Under the pieces are notes generated by a model. It saw nothing but the letters and a program-made list of their open reading frames with translations, searched no databases and was not told the DNA's origin. From contig VXBA01003087.1 of the NCBI GenBank assembly GCA_013399895.1, positions 372,001 to 436,000 of the forward strand: a stretch of DNA of 64,000 nt, read 5' to 3'. Position 1 is the stretch's first letter, and each line of letters begins with the position of its first letter. A program made the translations under genes and the position numbers. The stretch is from Serilophus lunatus (taxonomy: Eukaryota; Chordata; Aves; Passeriformes; Eurylaimidae). Positions 1-13,536 of this stretch are shown here, one piece after another.

Positions 1-2558
1 ATCCAGAGTTAATTCCATTCATGCCACTTGCCTGTTACCAGTGGGGGATTAGTCATCCTGAGGATTTCTGAGGCAAATACCAAATTCCCCTCTTCTACAC
101 CACTGTGCACCAAGCTGAGATTGATTTCCAGCAACATTGACTATCTTAATAACTCCAGATATAGATCTTTAAGAAATGTCTAATTTGCTCAGTTCTGCAA
201 TTATCACACATCCTAAAATTAAAAATAAGAGCTGGGTTGCCCAGGACCCACCGCCTCTCTTCTCTGATCAAAAAACTGCTGGAGGAGCAAGTCCTTTTTA
301 AGACCAAGGCTGTGGGAATATTTTCATCTACTTTCTTGGCCCGGTCAACAATGACAAGGGCTCAGCATTCTCATTATCTCAGTAATCCAAACATCATTTA
401 TCAATCAGCAGTGCCATAAAAATGGTTCATTTCAGTGAACTGCCCTCAAAGCAATCTCAGCACATGGAACTTCATGGCTTTGAGGCTCCTTGACCAAGCA
501 CACAGCTCACCCTCTTCCAAAAGAAAAAGAAGAGGAACAGCTTGAGGGGAAGGAGGAAGTTTTATCCTTTCTAGTCTGTATTTGATGAATAATAATGCCT
601 TTTTGAAGGAGCTCAAGGAAGAGAAGGACTGAATTTTAACCATCTTGGACACTTGGATGTGCAAGTGGATGAGGTGCTGCAGCCACTGCTTGAGGGCATG
701 TGAAGTATCACTTTACTTCATCACAGAATCAAGATTCTTTAGTGCAATTAATGTAATAAAACACTGAGAAGACACCAGAGCTTATTGTTTATTTTAACCA
801 CTGCCTATTTTGTAGGAGGCCTCCCCAGAGATGAAAGCAAGTCTCCAGTGAGGAGCAACAGAGCAGATCTTTCTTTCAGTTCCTTTGAGAGCCACTGCCA
901 AGTTTCATGATTATGGTAAGAAGTGCTGCTGGGAAGAGCAGGGGGTGTTAAGCAGAGGTTTCCTGCACACTGACACAAAAGGAGGGTGGCTTTTACCCCA
1001 CTAAAAGCTGATTCCCAGCACTGAGGAGATGCACTGCAGTGCCACATGCAGAAAAGCAAAATTAAAACCCTTCTTGACATGGCTTAACACCTTCCCTCCT
1101 AAACTATCCAGCAGTATCTTTGGATTTGAGGCCACCTGTGCCACTACAGAGCAGTTCCCCCCACTAGCTAAAAGTTGAGCCCAGGGCATGACATGGAGTA
1201 CACTAAGAAGCAGGACTGTATCAGATCCATGATGGATCCCCCTGAGCACTCAAGAGAAACACCCCTGGAGGCTACCACCCATCCTCAGGGTGTGATTGGG
1301 GTAAATATACAACACCACACAAAGATCAAATCCATTTCAGTGAGTTCTTGTCCCTTTTTATCTCATCAGCCCTGAAAATGCTGCTGACTCAGGTGCTCAG
1401 GATGTGCCAGCCAAAATCTGGCTGGTAGAGATGGCTGAGAGTTCTCATCTGAGCACATAGATGAGAATCTGTAAATTGTTTCAGTGAGCAGACAGCAAGA
1501 TCATGCTCTAATTTTGCTCAGAATAATTAAGTAAATGGGTTAATTGTACAAAATTAATTACTTCTGCGTGAATCATTAAAATCCATGATGGGAACACCAA
1601 TTTAGCTAAGAGCTGTGTTGTATTTCACATCCTTCCCTCATTGCTTCCCTCTCGAAGGGAAGAAAGGAAAATTAAGTATAGTACAAATAGCCAAAAAAAA
1701 GAAATTAAATATGGCCAGAAAACCTCAGTTCTGGCACTGTTCTGTTTTGGAGGGAAGTCAGCTTTACAATAAGAAGCAGCAGTCACAGGAAGGTGCTGTG
1801 CTGCCTTCCACATCTCTTCACTCAAATTACAACCCTGTCAAAACCAAAGCACACTCATGTCAGTGCTTCCATCTGTACTTCTTCAAAGTAATATTTTTCC
1901 GTCTCATTTTTCCCTCCATTCGTCCACAGCCTCAAGCTCCAAGCTACTTGCTTTTTTTTTTTTTTCTGGCCTTCCTCCACTCCCTTTCCTTGTTAATTTT
2001 TTTTTTCTCCTTAAAAGAATGCATGCAGGCTAAAACCCAGGCTTTCTAGGATGAGTTTGAGTTCAGCCTGTCTGCTGAGGGCTGAATGCTGCCAGCTTGA
2101 GAGGGAATTTCTCCTACTCATTTTTCCCACAGCTGGCCCATGAGCAAGTTCTCCCTAAAGCCACACTGAATGGGTTTTCCATTCCCATTGATCACTAGGA
2201 TTAATTAATGTACCACCTTCCCCAAATTCACACACCGTGTTAGAACTTCCCAGGGTCTCTGAGCATCATGTAGTTTAATGAATAAAACTTTTCAGTCTGG
2301 TGATCATAGTGGGGAAAGATGGGGAAAAGATGAGGAATAAAGGGCAGGGATGACAATTTTCTCTCAGGTAAATGTCCCCTTAAGAAATGAGTTTTCTGCT
2401 AGGCTGAAGGGGCTCAGATCTATAAAATTCATGTTTTACAGAGCATCCAAGTATTCGCTAATTCCCTCAACACAGATGCTGAGCCCAGGCTGGGGGTTCT
2501 GAAGTTCTCTGCCCCTTCTGTCCTCACAGACTCCTTATGGCTAACCTAAGGGGGAGGG
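1..2558. other. Intergenic, nothing recognised
   Basis: AT-rich single-copy-looking sequence with homopolymer T and A runs around 1950-2010. No gene, repeat family or RNA gene is recognised. Confidence 0.6.
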
Positions 2559-2917
2559 AATCACAGGATCAGTTTGGTTGGAAAATGCCCCCCATCCCAG
2601 GGAGTCCCCCCTGTGCCCCATCCCCACCTTGTCCCCCAGCCCAGAGCACTGAGTGCCACGGCCAGTCCTTCCTTGGGCACCTCCAGGGCTGGGCACTGCC
2701 CCCCTCCCTGGGCAGCCCCTGCCAAGGCCTGACCCCCCTGGCCAGGCCCCAATTCCTCCTCCTGTGCCCCCTGCCCCTGCCCTGGCCCAGCCTGAGGCCG
2801 TTCCCTCTCCTCCTGGCCCTTGTTCCCTGGGAGCAGAGCCCGACCCCCCCCGGCTCCCCCCTCCTGGCAGGGATTGCAGAGAATTCCAGGAGCCCCCTGA
2901 GCCTCCTTTGCTCCAGG
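2559..2917 (-). mobile_element. CR1 LINE fragment, young GC-rich subfamily
   Basis: The plus strand starts AATCACAGGATCAG and runs through the CR1 3' region. Read on the minus strand it ends in the CR1 tail (GATCCTGTGATTCCC). Its part at about 2795-2917 is almost identical, in reverse complement, to 52957-53090. It is 5'-truncated. The GC-rich open frames seen here on both strands are repeat artefacts. Confidence 0.88.
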
Positions 2918-3288
2918 ATAAAGGGAGAAGGGAATTTTTAACCCATGTCAAAACACAACGTGCTTTTTGATTAGGGATTTTTTTTATAATTCTATATTCT
3001 GTATTTATCACCTTAGCATGAATTTGCTTGTATCCCATGTTCTGTGGCAAGGATGGAAACGAGGTGAACTGAGCAGGTTCTCACATTCATGGGTGAACAC
3101 CACTCACAGGAGGAGCACTCATATGTCCTCTTGAAGTGACTGTAAGAGGAAGGACCCATTTTTTAGCATTTAACATAGAAATGCATCCAGCAGAAGCAGC
3201 AGTTTGTTTGACTGTAAACAAAAAAACACAATGTGCATCAATATGTGCTTGGTTTGGAGGCCTCAAGAGGAGGCTGAAAGACAGCTCT

Positions 3289-3420
3289 TCACAGAATCAT
3301 AGGATCAGAGTGGTTTGGGCTGCGAGGGACCTTAAAGATTATCTAGTTCTGACACCCTGTCATAGGCAGGGACACCTTCCACTGGAACACAAAGGTTTGG
3401 TGGAATTCCTGAGACAGATT
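3289..3420 (-). mobile_element. CR1 LINE 3' end
   Basis: ACAGAATCATAGGATCAGAG followed by GGTTTGGGCTGCGAGGGACCTTAAAGATTATC and GGCAGGGACACCTTCCACT is the reverse complement of the CR1 3' UTR with its tail repeats. The fragment is diverged and 5'-truncated. Confidence 0.88.
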
Positions 3421-4059
3421 TAGGAAACACCAATGGATGGTGAACTCTTCTGTTCTTTTGGAAGCATCCCTCAAACTACCAAAACTGCCAGCAGTACAAA
3501 TCACTTCATTGCTGAATAACAGAATTAATGCCAGCAGAGATGATGATCCATGAACTGGTGATAACTTCCCACTCCAGCCTCTTACAGGCTGCAAACATAC
3601 AGGCTTTTCCTGGGAAAGAAATGCATCCTCTTCTTCTGGGCACAACCACATTCATGAAGAACTCCCATTACTTGGTTCAAACATTTTAAAAAGTCACAGT
3701 ACACTTTGAATTAAAAAACTGGGAATATAATTTAGAAGCCAGGAGGGGTTATTCTATTGCAGCCATAATCATAGGGAAGCTTCCTGTCATAATAAAAATA
3801 ATAATAGAAAGAATAAAATGGTTTCTGATGAGGGGCAAGCACAGATGAAACACAAAACTCAGCACACAACCTAAAATAGAGACAATCTGCCAAATTTTTG
3901 TGCTTGGAGGAGAGCAAGGATCTGGCAAGATGTACCCTGGTTGGAAGTGAGGAGCCAGACACACACCGAAAGGGAACGGGGCTTGTTTCCTAAAGGATGC
4001 TCAGCTTCAAGAAGTCTCGATGTGGTCCCTCACACTGCCCCAGGTCATGATCAATTTGA

Positions 4060-4290
4060 CCCAAATAATTTGACAGATGCTGATCTAACCTATTCTTAAA
4101 AACCCATGATTTGCTGCCATCAGAGAGAGGCACTGGAGTTTCCTATTGGAAATTAAACCCACAGCTTCTCAATCCATTGCCTGTGGCCAGGAAGAAATAC
4201 CTCATTCCTTTAAACTCTCCAAGAGACCTTTCCAGACTAGAGGATTGCTTCTTTCCTCCAGAATCCACAAGCTTGTCCTCCATAAAACAC
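4060..4290 (-). mobile_element. Possible ancient CR1-like LINE remnant
   Basis: CTGATCTAACCTATTCTTAAAAACCC, then CACAGCTTCTCAATCCATTGCC and CCTTTCCAGACTAGAGGATTGC, resemble the antisense of an old amniote CR1/L3-like 3' region. It is highly diverged and could be coincidence. Confidence 0.35.
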
Positions 4291-4299
4291 AACTTAGTG

Positions 4300-7200
4300 C
4301 TAAATCTACAGAATAAAGTTCATAAAATACAGCTTAGAGAAGCAGAATAACAGGTACAGATTCAGGATCCTCCACATCCATTGGAAAAATTCTTGGTTCA
4401 AAAAACTTTAAAAGTGGGTGTAGACTTATTCATTTTCCCATTTTTCTTTGGTGATCAGAGTTCTCCAGATATGGGGGTTTTTTGACAAAATCCTCCCCTC
4501 TTTAAGTGAGCTAGACCTTCTTAGGACCCTTCATCCACAACATCCCAAGCACACCATGCAATCCACTAGACAACAACCAACCCAGCAGAAGGAATCTGCC
4601 AAGGGGCTGCTTTGAGAGACAACTCAGGAAATCGGGCAGCAATGCCAAGGGAAGGGGTTTGACAGAGCCACTGTACCCCACTCCACCTGGGCTTCAGAAT
4701 CCTGTTTTCTTCTCCAACCATTTCCTCAGAAACACATGAATTTTTGGATCTCAACCAACTGGCATACGTGGGATCCTGGATCCTAAATGGAGCCCTGGGG
4801 CCATGGAACCCATCTGAGGCCACCCCACACCCTAACACACCTTAGCTGTGAATATATTTATGAGCTGTTAAATTCAGATTTTACAGGTATTCCCATTCCC
4901 TTTCGATATCTGTGTTTTATAAATTTAAATATCCATCTGTGTTACTTATTATAGTGCCCTATAAAATCTTCCTTCTCCTGAAAGCATTTGCTGCACCACA
5001 AACATACTTTTAATTTTATTTGATCCATCTTAAAAGCCATTGATGTTAATGCCTAAACCATGACATAGCAGACAAAGAACTGCACTTAAGCTGGAATAAA
5101 ACTTTCAGGAAACAAAGTGTTTCTATTAAAGAAATGTTTAAAAATGGAGCACCAGGAACAGCAAACTCAATGATACATTTTGCTGCAGGAATATTTACTG
5201 TGCTTCAGTCTCAGGGGCAGTTTTACTGGCTGAGTTGTGCTCAGAGTCTGAACTCGTCCTGTGCTTCTAATGAGCTCGTAAAAGTTCAAGCCAGCAGCTT
5301 CATATTCTGTAAAAATCCAACTGCCTTTGCAGCATGGTAGGAACACGTTTTCTTTAGCCTTCATCTGCTCCAGGTATCCCAGCTTCCATCCTGATTATCC
5401 TGTTTGAACAGGTGCTTCAAAAACTCCTCTTGAGGAATGGAAGCTCAATAAATCACATGTGTGCAGTGGCTTTCCTTGGAAATAATCTGGAGTGGTGACC
5501 GAGTCCATTCTCCTCGACCACTGAGGCACACAGTGGCATCAATGGAAACACCAAGGCTGGTGGGACATCCTTTATGAAAAGGAGACCTTGGTGGCCCCGT
5601 GGGACATTTCTGAACACCCTCAAAGTCAGGTTGGGTTGCTGAGAGCCTTGTGTGGTCAGCAGTGCTGAACTATCCTCTCTGTGAATTCCTACTTCCCCCA
5701 CTGCAGTGTGTGTCCAGTGGCCTTTCCCACCACAGCCAGGGGGTTCCTCCACACCCTTCTTTGCCATGGTCCTCTGCACCCCTACCTGAAGTGCCTTCTG
5801 CTCCCAGATGGACAAGGCTCCAGCCACAGCAAAGATCTGGGACTGAAATGATCAGGACAAGGGGAATGTGCTGAGCTGCACTGGAAGAGATGCTGGCAGC
5901 ACTTTCTAAGCCAAGAAGAAGGAGGAATATTTTCCAAATTTTTCTTCTGTGTGTCAGCTTTCTCTCCCAGACAGCCAAGGCATTTCCTACGCTTCTGCAC
6001 CATTCATGAGGTTGGTGTCTGCAGCACACTCTGCCACATTGGATTGACCTCCCATGTCTTCCTCTGCCCTTTACACCCATTTTGTCTTGCTTTCCTTGGG
6101 TTCTCTGGCCTTCATCCAGGGAATCTCTCCAAAGCATCCAGAAGTTTGCTAAAAACTGCAGGTTCACAGTTTTGGACAGAAGCACTCAAGGAGGGCTCTA
6201 CACTTCCTCAAGAGGTCCCATCTGGATTGAGATTCTGGCTTGTACAGCTGACAAAAAGGTTTTAATTTCCCTTATTTTATGTACTCCACAGTACAGGACT
6301 GAATGTGCAGTAAAGCAAAGTCCAGTACCTGTGCAGTATCTGCCCAACAGTGTTTGGGCTTCAACTCACCAAACAGATACCTTTGTCATATTTAAAGATT
6401 CATTTCAAGCAGAAAAAGGACAACAGCAGGAAAATAATTTCTCTTTTGAGCACAAAGCATGAAAAATTTTGACTTTCATTCATCCAGTATTTCAGCAGCT
6501 ATTTTTTTTAAAAAAAATCCAATACAATAAACGCTTTGAAGCTTTTGTTTAGCTTCATGAAATAGCAAAAGAAACAAATTTTTCTTTAAGCCTGCAAGGT
6601 AAGGTTGTGAAGAACACTCATCTTTAAATATTTACAGTCTTATTTAACTAAACACTTTGAAAATTAATAAATTTGTGCTTCATAAAGAGAAACAGAGGGA
6701 GAAATATGGAATATCAAATTATTCTTTAGCAGTTTACTAAATATTTACTTTTCTTCAGTGTTAGATTAACCTAAATTCAAGATAAACATCATGATGACCC
6801 TGGAAATCAGGAAAAGAAACAGGATGCTAAAAAATTCGGATGGCTGGTTTTGTAGAGAAGGAGAGAGGGCCAAGAAAAAAAAGGTCTTTGCAAAACAGCG
6901 TGAGCCAACATTTGGACTAGATGGACTAGAAAGGAAAGGGAAAATATTACCTACAATTAAATCGACATGCTAATTAGTCGATGGCAGTCATAAATCTAAA
7001 CCAGAACTGTGCTGAATGGCAAGGAAAAGAGAGCAAACTCAGGGAGTGCCTCCAGGGAAATAGCTCCGGGATTAGGAGCAGAGCTGGAGGATGGGGATTT
7101 TATCTCATTAAAATAATACAAGGTTTTGACATTCTTCAGGAACAGACCTGCAGGTGCACTTGTGTCACTTGGAATGTGGGCTGGGGTAGCTGCCCCCCAA

Positions 7201-10200
7201 AAGCCAACAAACCCACAGCTGTGGGACCCCCCTGCTGAGATGCTCCACTGGGCTGTTGGGCTCCTTTCAGTTGGAAGTGAGGATATGAACCTTTGTGTCT
7301 TCTGTTTTATGTGCCAAGGGAACCCGATGTACCTCCCAGTTGCTGGCAATTGCATATTATTGAAAAATATTTTTTCTATTCCTATCACATGTCCCAGTCT
7401 GGAGGGTCCACACTGGCTCCTCCCTACCCAAGCACATGTTTCTCCTTGGAGGAAAACTTTCCCATCCTCTCCTGGCTGCTCACAGGGGACAGTGCATATT
7501 CCCAGCTCATCCATCCCTCTGCACACCTGGGATCAGGGCTGGATCTTAATGTGCATCTCAATGGTCACAGTCACCCCCTGCCACTTTTGAGGCACTTCCT
7601 GAATATGTTGCCAAGGACACATTTGCAAGCACTAAGGGAGGGATCACTGAAAACAAATCCCCCAGTTTTTCCTCTAGAAGTGATGTGCTACCTGCTCAGC
7701 TGCCCTCCACAAACCACTCACCAACACATGGATAAAGACTCAGGCAAAAGAGAAAGATGAAATTCTCAAGCTGATCACAGAGATTATTGTATAAAAGGTG
7801 AAATTCTGGAACAATGGAAAAGCATGTCATGCCTAAGCTCTGAGAAGGGGTTATGAAGAAAACCATTCTCAGAAATATTTCTGGAGGAGTTCTGCGTTCT
7901 GGAGAAACTAGGTGGAGTTCAGAGTGGAGTTTTGTGCTATAAAACCGCCCTGAGCCCAAAAAAAGCCAGGATCTATTTCCTGGCCTGGGCTCTGCTTTGC
8001 AGTGTAAATCCCCAAAACTCACTTCTCCTTCATTCCTCAACTTCCAAGTTGTAGCATGGAGTGACACTGGACTTCCTTCCTTGTGTGAACCCATAAGGGG
8101 CCTACACACCAGTTGTACCCCAGTGGCAACACACAAAACTGGATGGATGGAAATAGCTCTTTCATTTCCTCTAGACCATGATGATGTTACATCACTTAGA
8201 ACATATTAGTGGGGAGAAGATAAAACTCAAAAAGTCAGATTTCCACACAGTACTCCTTGTGAACTGTTCAAAATACTGGGGCTGGAGAGGTTAAACAAAG
8301 AGGAACTCAGCACACCCTCTACAGCCAGAGGTGGTTTGGAAGAGCTTAACTCAGGGGGGTTTTCCTCTCAAAATCCTCCATGTGAAGCACAGCTGATCTG
8401 CCGGGTTCTGTTATGCTTTGTCAATCTCTGCTCCCAGAGGCAACAGCACAGGATATTGCTCTGATTAAAGCCATTCCACTTGGTATGAGGTTGTAACTGA
8501 AGAGATAACTTTCAACTGTCCTTTCAGCCTTCTGGCTAGTTATTTCACAGATTTTTTTAACTTAGAGTTAACTTTGGTTTTAACCATAGCTCTTCCTGAC
8601 CTTGTTTGTGTTCCCAGTCGTCACCTCCATGCTGTGATATTGCCCAAACTCTCCATCCCTCTGCAAAATTTCAACCTGCACCGTTAGTGTTGCTCAGGGG
8701 AACACACATTATATAAAAGGGATTTTTCATCAGCCTAATTAAAATCTTGAAAGTCAAATTGCGGAGATACTGTGCATCCTGTTCCACTTTTAGCTCATGC
8801 TCTTCTCTGCTGGAATCACCTGTTTCAGAGAAACCAAATTGTTTTGCTTTTTCCAATTCAGAGTAACAAAGAGACACAATAAATACAGGCATTATATGGT
8901 TTGATGTGTTTTATGTGTCAATATATTATTATTTTTACCTCAAAGTTGTATCCTGAGCGGTGTATGATGTGCCAGATCAGCTGAAGAGGAAAAGAGGCTC
9001 CAGGTGCTCCAGTCCTTCCTTTGCAAAACCTGCCTAGGTGAAAAGGAGAGGATTAAAATACATATGACCATGAGAAAAATAAAATTTAGCTGCTGTTACT
9101 GACTGATCACACAGAAAATAAAACATACAAACATGAAGAATTAGTAAGTTGAACTCCACCTTTTCAGTCTTACATGAGAGTTATCTAAAATTTCTTTTTT
9201 CCTTTGCAAAGGTTTTCCCTAGAGAAAAATTACACAAAAATTTCAGTTTCAGAGGAAGAAAACAATGCAAAAATTCATCAAGACAGTCATTTACAAACCA
9301 GTTATTTCAGTAATGACTTCTTGGCTGGGTTTCGAGGTGGGACCGTTGGCAGACATGGCCTTGCCCCGCTGGCAGGTGCATCCTGATGCTTTTCTGTGGC
9401 TTCCCTGTGCCCTTCTCTGTAACTCCCCAGCTGAGCATGGTTGGTGGGACCAGGAAAACTGTGGATTATCCCAATCCCAGGCGTCTTCCTTTCCTCCATG
9501 GCCTCGCTCCCTCGGCTGACCACATTCCTGCTGGGACACAAGCCCTGCCAGAAAGCTGTGGGAGGGCAGGGTGAGGCTCAGAAGCTTCAGTTAAATTCCA
9601 GAGCTCAGCAACACCACTCTCCAAGCGCGTCTGACTCCATCACCACTGTGGGTCGTCCGGTGTGGACCAGCTGGAGCTGGATATTTCCAACGGAACCTTG
9701 GCTTGGGATGAGGCTGTATGACAGAGAGCCCTGCTGACATGCACAGCCCTTCAGCAAACCCCTATCATTATGGGCTGCTGAGTCTGGCAAGTTAGATCAA
9801 TGCTGCAGGGATTTTATCTATTTATATTATTAGAATTTAATTTTTTTTTCTCAATGAAGACTGTGGGTCAGGGAACCCGGGGCATGGTTTGCAAGCACAG
9901 AGCCAGGGAGGACAGGGAACCCAGTTTAGCCCAGGACATGCCTCCAAAGAGTTTGCAGAGGTGTGTGAGGCCATTTTGTACATTAATGTTGAGGTTCTTT
10001 GTGCCTCTCTGGTCTTGTTACACATCTTGGACCAGATGAGGCAGGTGGATGCAGCCTTGTGGATGTGCAGCACAAGGAAAATGCTAGACTTTGGAGGATA
10101 TAAATAGATGTCTGAGCTGGGTTTTGGTGTTTTTGTAGCTTGCCTGAAACACTAGCAGGCAGAAAAAAGGCATTTGTCATCATATTTGGTCATAAATGGC

Positions 10201-12800
10201 TCTTTTCTGGACAGGGATGGCAGAGGAGTGAAACAGGGGAAACCAACACATGTATCAGCTTCTTCACTTTCTCCCACATACCAAAGAAGTTTTATGCCTT
10301 GCTTTATTTTGGCCTTTTCTAGTGCTTCTCTGAGCCTACACAGTTCTTCCTGAACTAACCAGGAAATCTTGTTCAAAAAACACACATGCCCTGAGAGGTC
10401 CCAGCATTTCCCATGTTACGGTGGACAAACACTGACCCACCCACCCAGGTGCCTCTCAGCTGCCCCCCTCCACAGCCCCAGCAACAAGAAGCCTGTGAAA
10501 ATGCAAATAAGGCCATCAGGAAAGACATTTTGTTGTCAAATCATGTTTTGAGTGAAGTTTACAATTTAAATCTATCGAATTTCTTCCTCTTTGATGTGAT
10601 ACTCTGCTGAAATTTGGTAGCAGTTCCTGTGCAATCATTTGTATGGGAGATACAAATCACATGCAAAAGAAATGCTTTCAGTAATATAAAGGAAACAGAG
10701 GCAGGAAGGTAAGAAGTGTCCACAAGGAAAAAAAAAAACCATCTGAGTAGTTATTTTCTAGACTGAGATGGTCTAATACCAGTCCAAGTACCTGATGGCT
10801 GCAGGGGTGGAAGTACCTGGGCAACTCAACACAAGAAGCAAAGACTCCGCTGCCAACGCTGTGCCTCTGCAACCACTTGTGCACACACCCTGTGGTCAGC
10901 ACGCCATCATCCCACCAGGAAGGTACTTTTCCTGTGTCCCTGTGGCCACACTGCACTATTTGGAAAGATGAGAATTGGTTGGACAGGCAGATGTGTGGTA
11001 ATGCCTCTGGGATGAAGGCATACAGGTTTCTCCACATGGGCAATGGGTTTTCCCTCAAACCTCAGGCTGGAGTCTGAGAGGACAAAACGGGAAAATGTTT
11101 TGTCATCTCCAGCTCTGCTCCAGGCAGGGAATAGCCCACATTACAGAATACAAAGTGGGGAATGAAAAAAACCCCAGGTATTTTCTCATTCTTAGCAGGA
11201 AGACTGTATTTTCCAAGCAGCCCATTGCTCTTGGCACTTGAGGCTCAGGCTGAATAATTCCAATGATGATTTCTCTCATCCCATCCATCTGTTTTGGATG
11301 TTCAGGTTTCCTGCAGGACACAGGGATCCCAGAGGACTAAGGCAAGCAAATAAACCAGCAGCTGCCCTGCATTAACCAGTCTGAAGATCTGAAAATACTG
11401 GTAATGTGGCGAGAAGTTTTCTACTTTACTTTTTTTGTTAATGTCTCTGTAGGGCTATTCACACTCTGTCAAGCAGCACAGACTGAACAGAGAAGACACA
11501 AACTTCAGGATGACAAAATGCCAGTTTCCTAGAAATCAGGTGAAGGAGTATCTCCCTTTTTATATGATGGATACAGAAGAGAAGTTGTCTGGACTACATT
11601 TTAGGGGGGAAAATGCCTCAGACTACATGAGCCTCAAAAAGCTTTGGATGGAGAACGTGGGAAGGTGCATCTCCCCACAGACACCACCCATTCTGGCTGT
11701 GGTGTTCCACCTGCCCCCCTTCTCCCTTCTCATCCACACTTCAGCAACCATCATCTCCCTCTCATCCTCTGTCTTTCTCTTACCTGGAACACCCCAGCTC
11801 TTGGCCTGCTGATCCTCCACCCCAGTGCAGCCTGCACACACATCCATTAAACCAAGAAACTCAGCCCTGGAGCACACTGGGAAAGTTCAGAAATCCCTGT
11901 TTCTAGATGATTCATCGAGGATCTGTAGTAAAACACCATGTAGCTGTCATGACCTAATTCTGCACTTGCTCCTCCTGTTCCTATGGAATGCATTTCCAGG
12001 ACCAGTTCCAGGTAGATGCTGGAGCTCCAGCTGGGTAAGGACTATGGATCAAAGAAGATCCATGTGTCTCACAGGCACATGTAGAAGGTAAATGTGTCTC
12101 AGACTCCAGCTCACTCCTCCCTACACCACTGCTCATGTTCCCAAATGAACAGGAAAGCACACACAAATCCTTTCTATTTGGAGACACAACGAGCTATTTC
12201 TCTGCATTCTCTCCTTGCTCAGAAATGTCTCTTGGCTTCTTGCCCACCTATTTTTTATGCTTTCTGTTGCTCTGTACAGGGAGCAGGGTGAGGAGCTCTT
12301 TGATTTCACTGTTCCTGAACAACTGAGACTATTTCTGCTCCTGGTGTCAGCAAGGGCCTACTACATCCCATACATTTGATCATTATGGTTGCAGCATCTG
12401 GTATCTATTTCCTCAGAAGGCAGGGAGCCTTTCTCTTACAGCTTCCTAACATTCTGACTGTTCAACACGAGAATGCCACTCTTGAATCATGCTGGAGTGG
12501 AGGCAAAACAATCTCTTACATAAAGTCAGAAAGTCCAGAGGGAAAGCCAGTGTAAGTAGAAAGTAAACTTCCTCCTTATGCAACTCATCTTGCTTTTAAA
12601 GAAAACCTTAGAGCTGAATCTAAAGCAGCAGATGCAGAGTGATCCTATTTCCTGTTGATTTACTCTCTCCAGCCACACAAGGGTTGGTCATGGACAAAAA
12701 GCATGGCCATGGCTGGGTCATGTCACCACAACACTCCTCACGTATGCACAACACTCAATCACACACAGCCGTGTCCGCATTAACTCTGACACCATTTTAA
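4300..12800. other. Intergenic, nothing recognised
   Basis: Long gene-free tract. Open frames at 5670-6185 and 6996-7526 (minus, 171 and 176 codons) have lengths expected by chance and no recognisable motifs. Confidence 0.6.
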
Positions 12801-12805
12801 CACCC
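12801..12805 (+). repeat. Left target-site duplication of the solo LTR
   Basis: CACCC immediately precedes the TGTGG end of the LTR and is repeated exactly after its CCACA end. Confidence 0.8.
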
Positions 12806-13367
12806 TGTGGCAGTTTGAGAGGGGCTGGGGGTGGTCAGAGAGGCGCTTCGGGGCTTGAGGGTGTCCTTGGGCTGTTGGGGGAGGGAAAAGAGTGTAAGAA
12901 GAACCCACTCACCTGTTTGTAAAATTCTGCTTTCCTTAAAAAAAGCCGGGGGGAGGGGGAAGCGGGGTCTGCTCCCGACGAGGGCTGCTTTCGACGGGCC
13001 ACTCCCCCACCCCCCCGACCGGGCCAGGACCGGGGTGGTGGGGCGGGGCGGCGGCGGCTTCTCATTTCCCCCGGGCTCACCCTGACCCCCCTGGGAGAGC
13101 GGGGCCGGGGCCGGCACCAGTCCCGGTCCCCTCGGGGCCGGGGTGGCGGCGGCTCCTCGCCTCCCCGGGCCCCGGGAGCGTGGGCCCCTGGTGCGCGGCC
13201 CGGAGCCATCTCAGGCCGCGGGGACCGATCACCAGCCGCTGGCACGCGCGGCTCCGGGCCGTCTCATGCCGCGCGTGGTCCCTCGGTCCCAGGGCCGGGA
13301 GGGTCCCTGTTCCTGCCTGCTCCCCCCTCCCCACACGGCGCACGTGGTCCCCCCGGGGAGGCGGTGG

Positions 13368-13435
13368 NNNNNNNNNNNNNNNNNNNNNNNNNNNNNNNNN
13401 NNNNNNNNNNNNNNNNNNNNNNNNNNNNNNNNNNN
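13368..13435. other. Assembly gap (68 N)
   Basis: A run of N falls inside the most GC-rich part of the solo LTR. Amino-acid runs of X in frames across it are artefacts. The gap length may be nominal. Confidence 0.99.
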
Positions 13436-13467
13436 GCCGGAAACAAGGCGGGGCTCGGCCCCGCTGA

Positions 13468-13536
13468 CCAATGGAGAGACAGCTTGGCCAGGAAGAAGGC
13501 AGCGAGATTCGCGCGAGAGCTGGAGGGCTTAAAAAG
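13468..13536 (+). promoter_or_regulatory. LTR promoter core: CCAAT box and TATA-like box
   Basis: CCAAT at 13468-13472 is followed about 57 bases later by TTAAAAAG at 13529-13536. Transcription would be expected to start some 25-30 bases further on, near 13560. This is standard LTR architecture. Activity today is not shown by the sequence. Confidence 0.5.

Noticed and set aside
2541..3050. 169-codon Gly-rich minus frame and matching Pro-rich plus frames
   Set aside because: They lie on a GC-rich CR1 fragment and are repeat artefacts.
6996..7526. 176-codon minus-strand open frame, and 171 codons at 5670-6185
   Set aside because: Same reasoning: chance length, no family resemblance, no coding bias.
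8280..8400. Possible CR1-like stretch (GGGGCTGGAGAGGTTAAAC)
   Set aside because: Similarity is too short and lacks the CR1 tail or core motifs.
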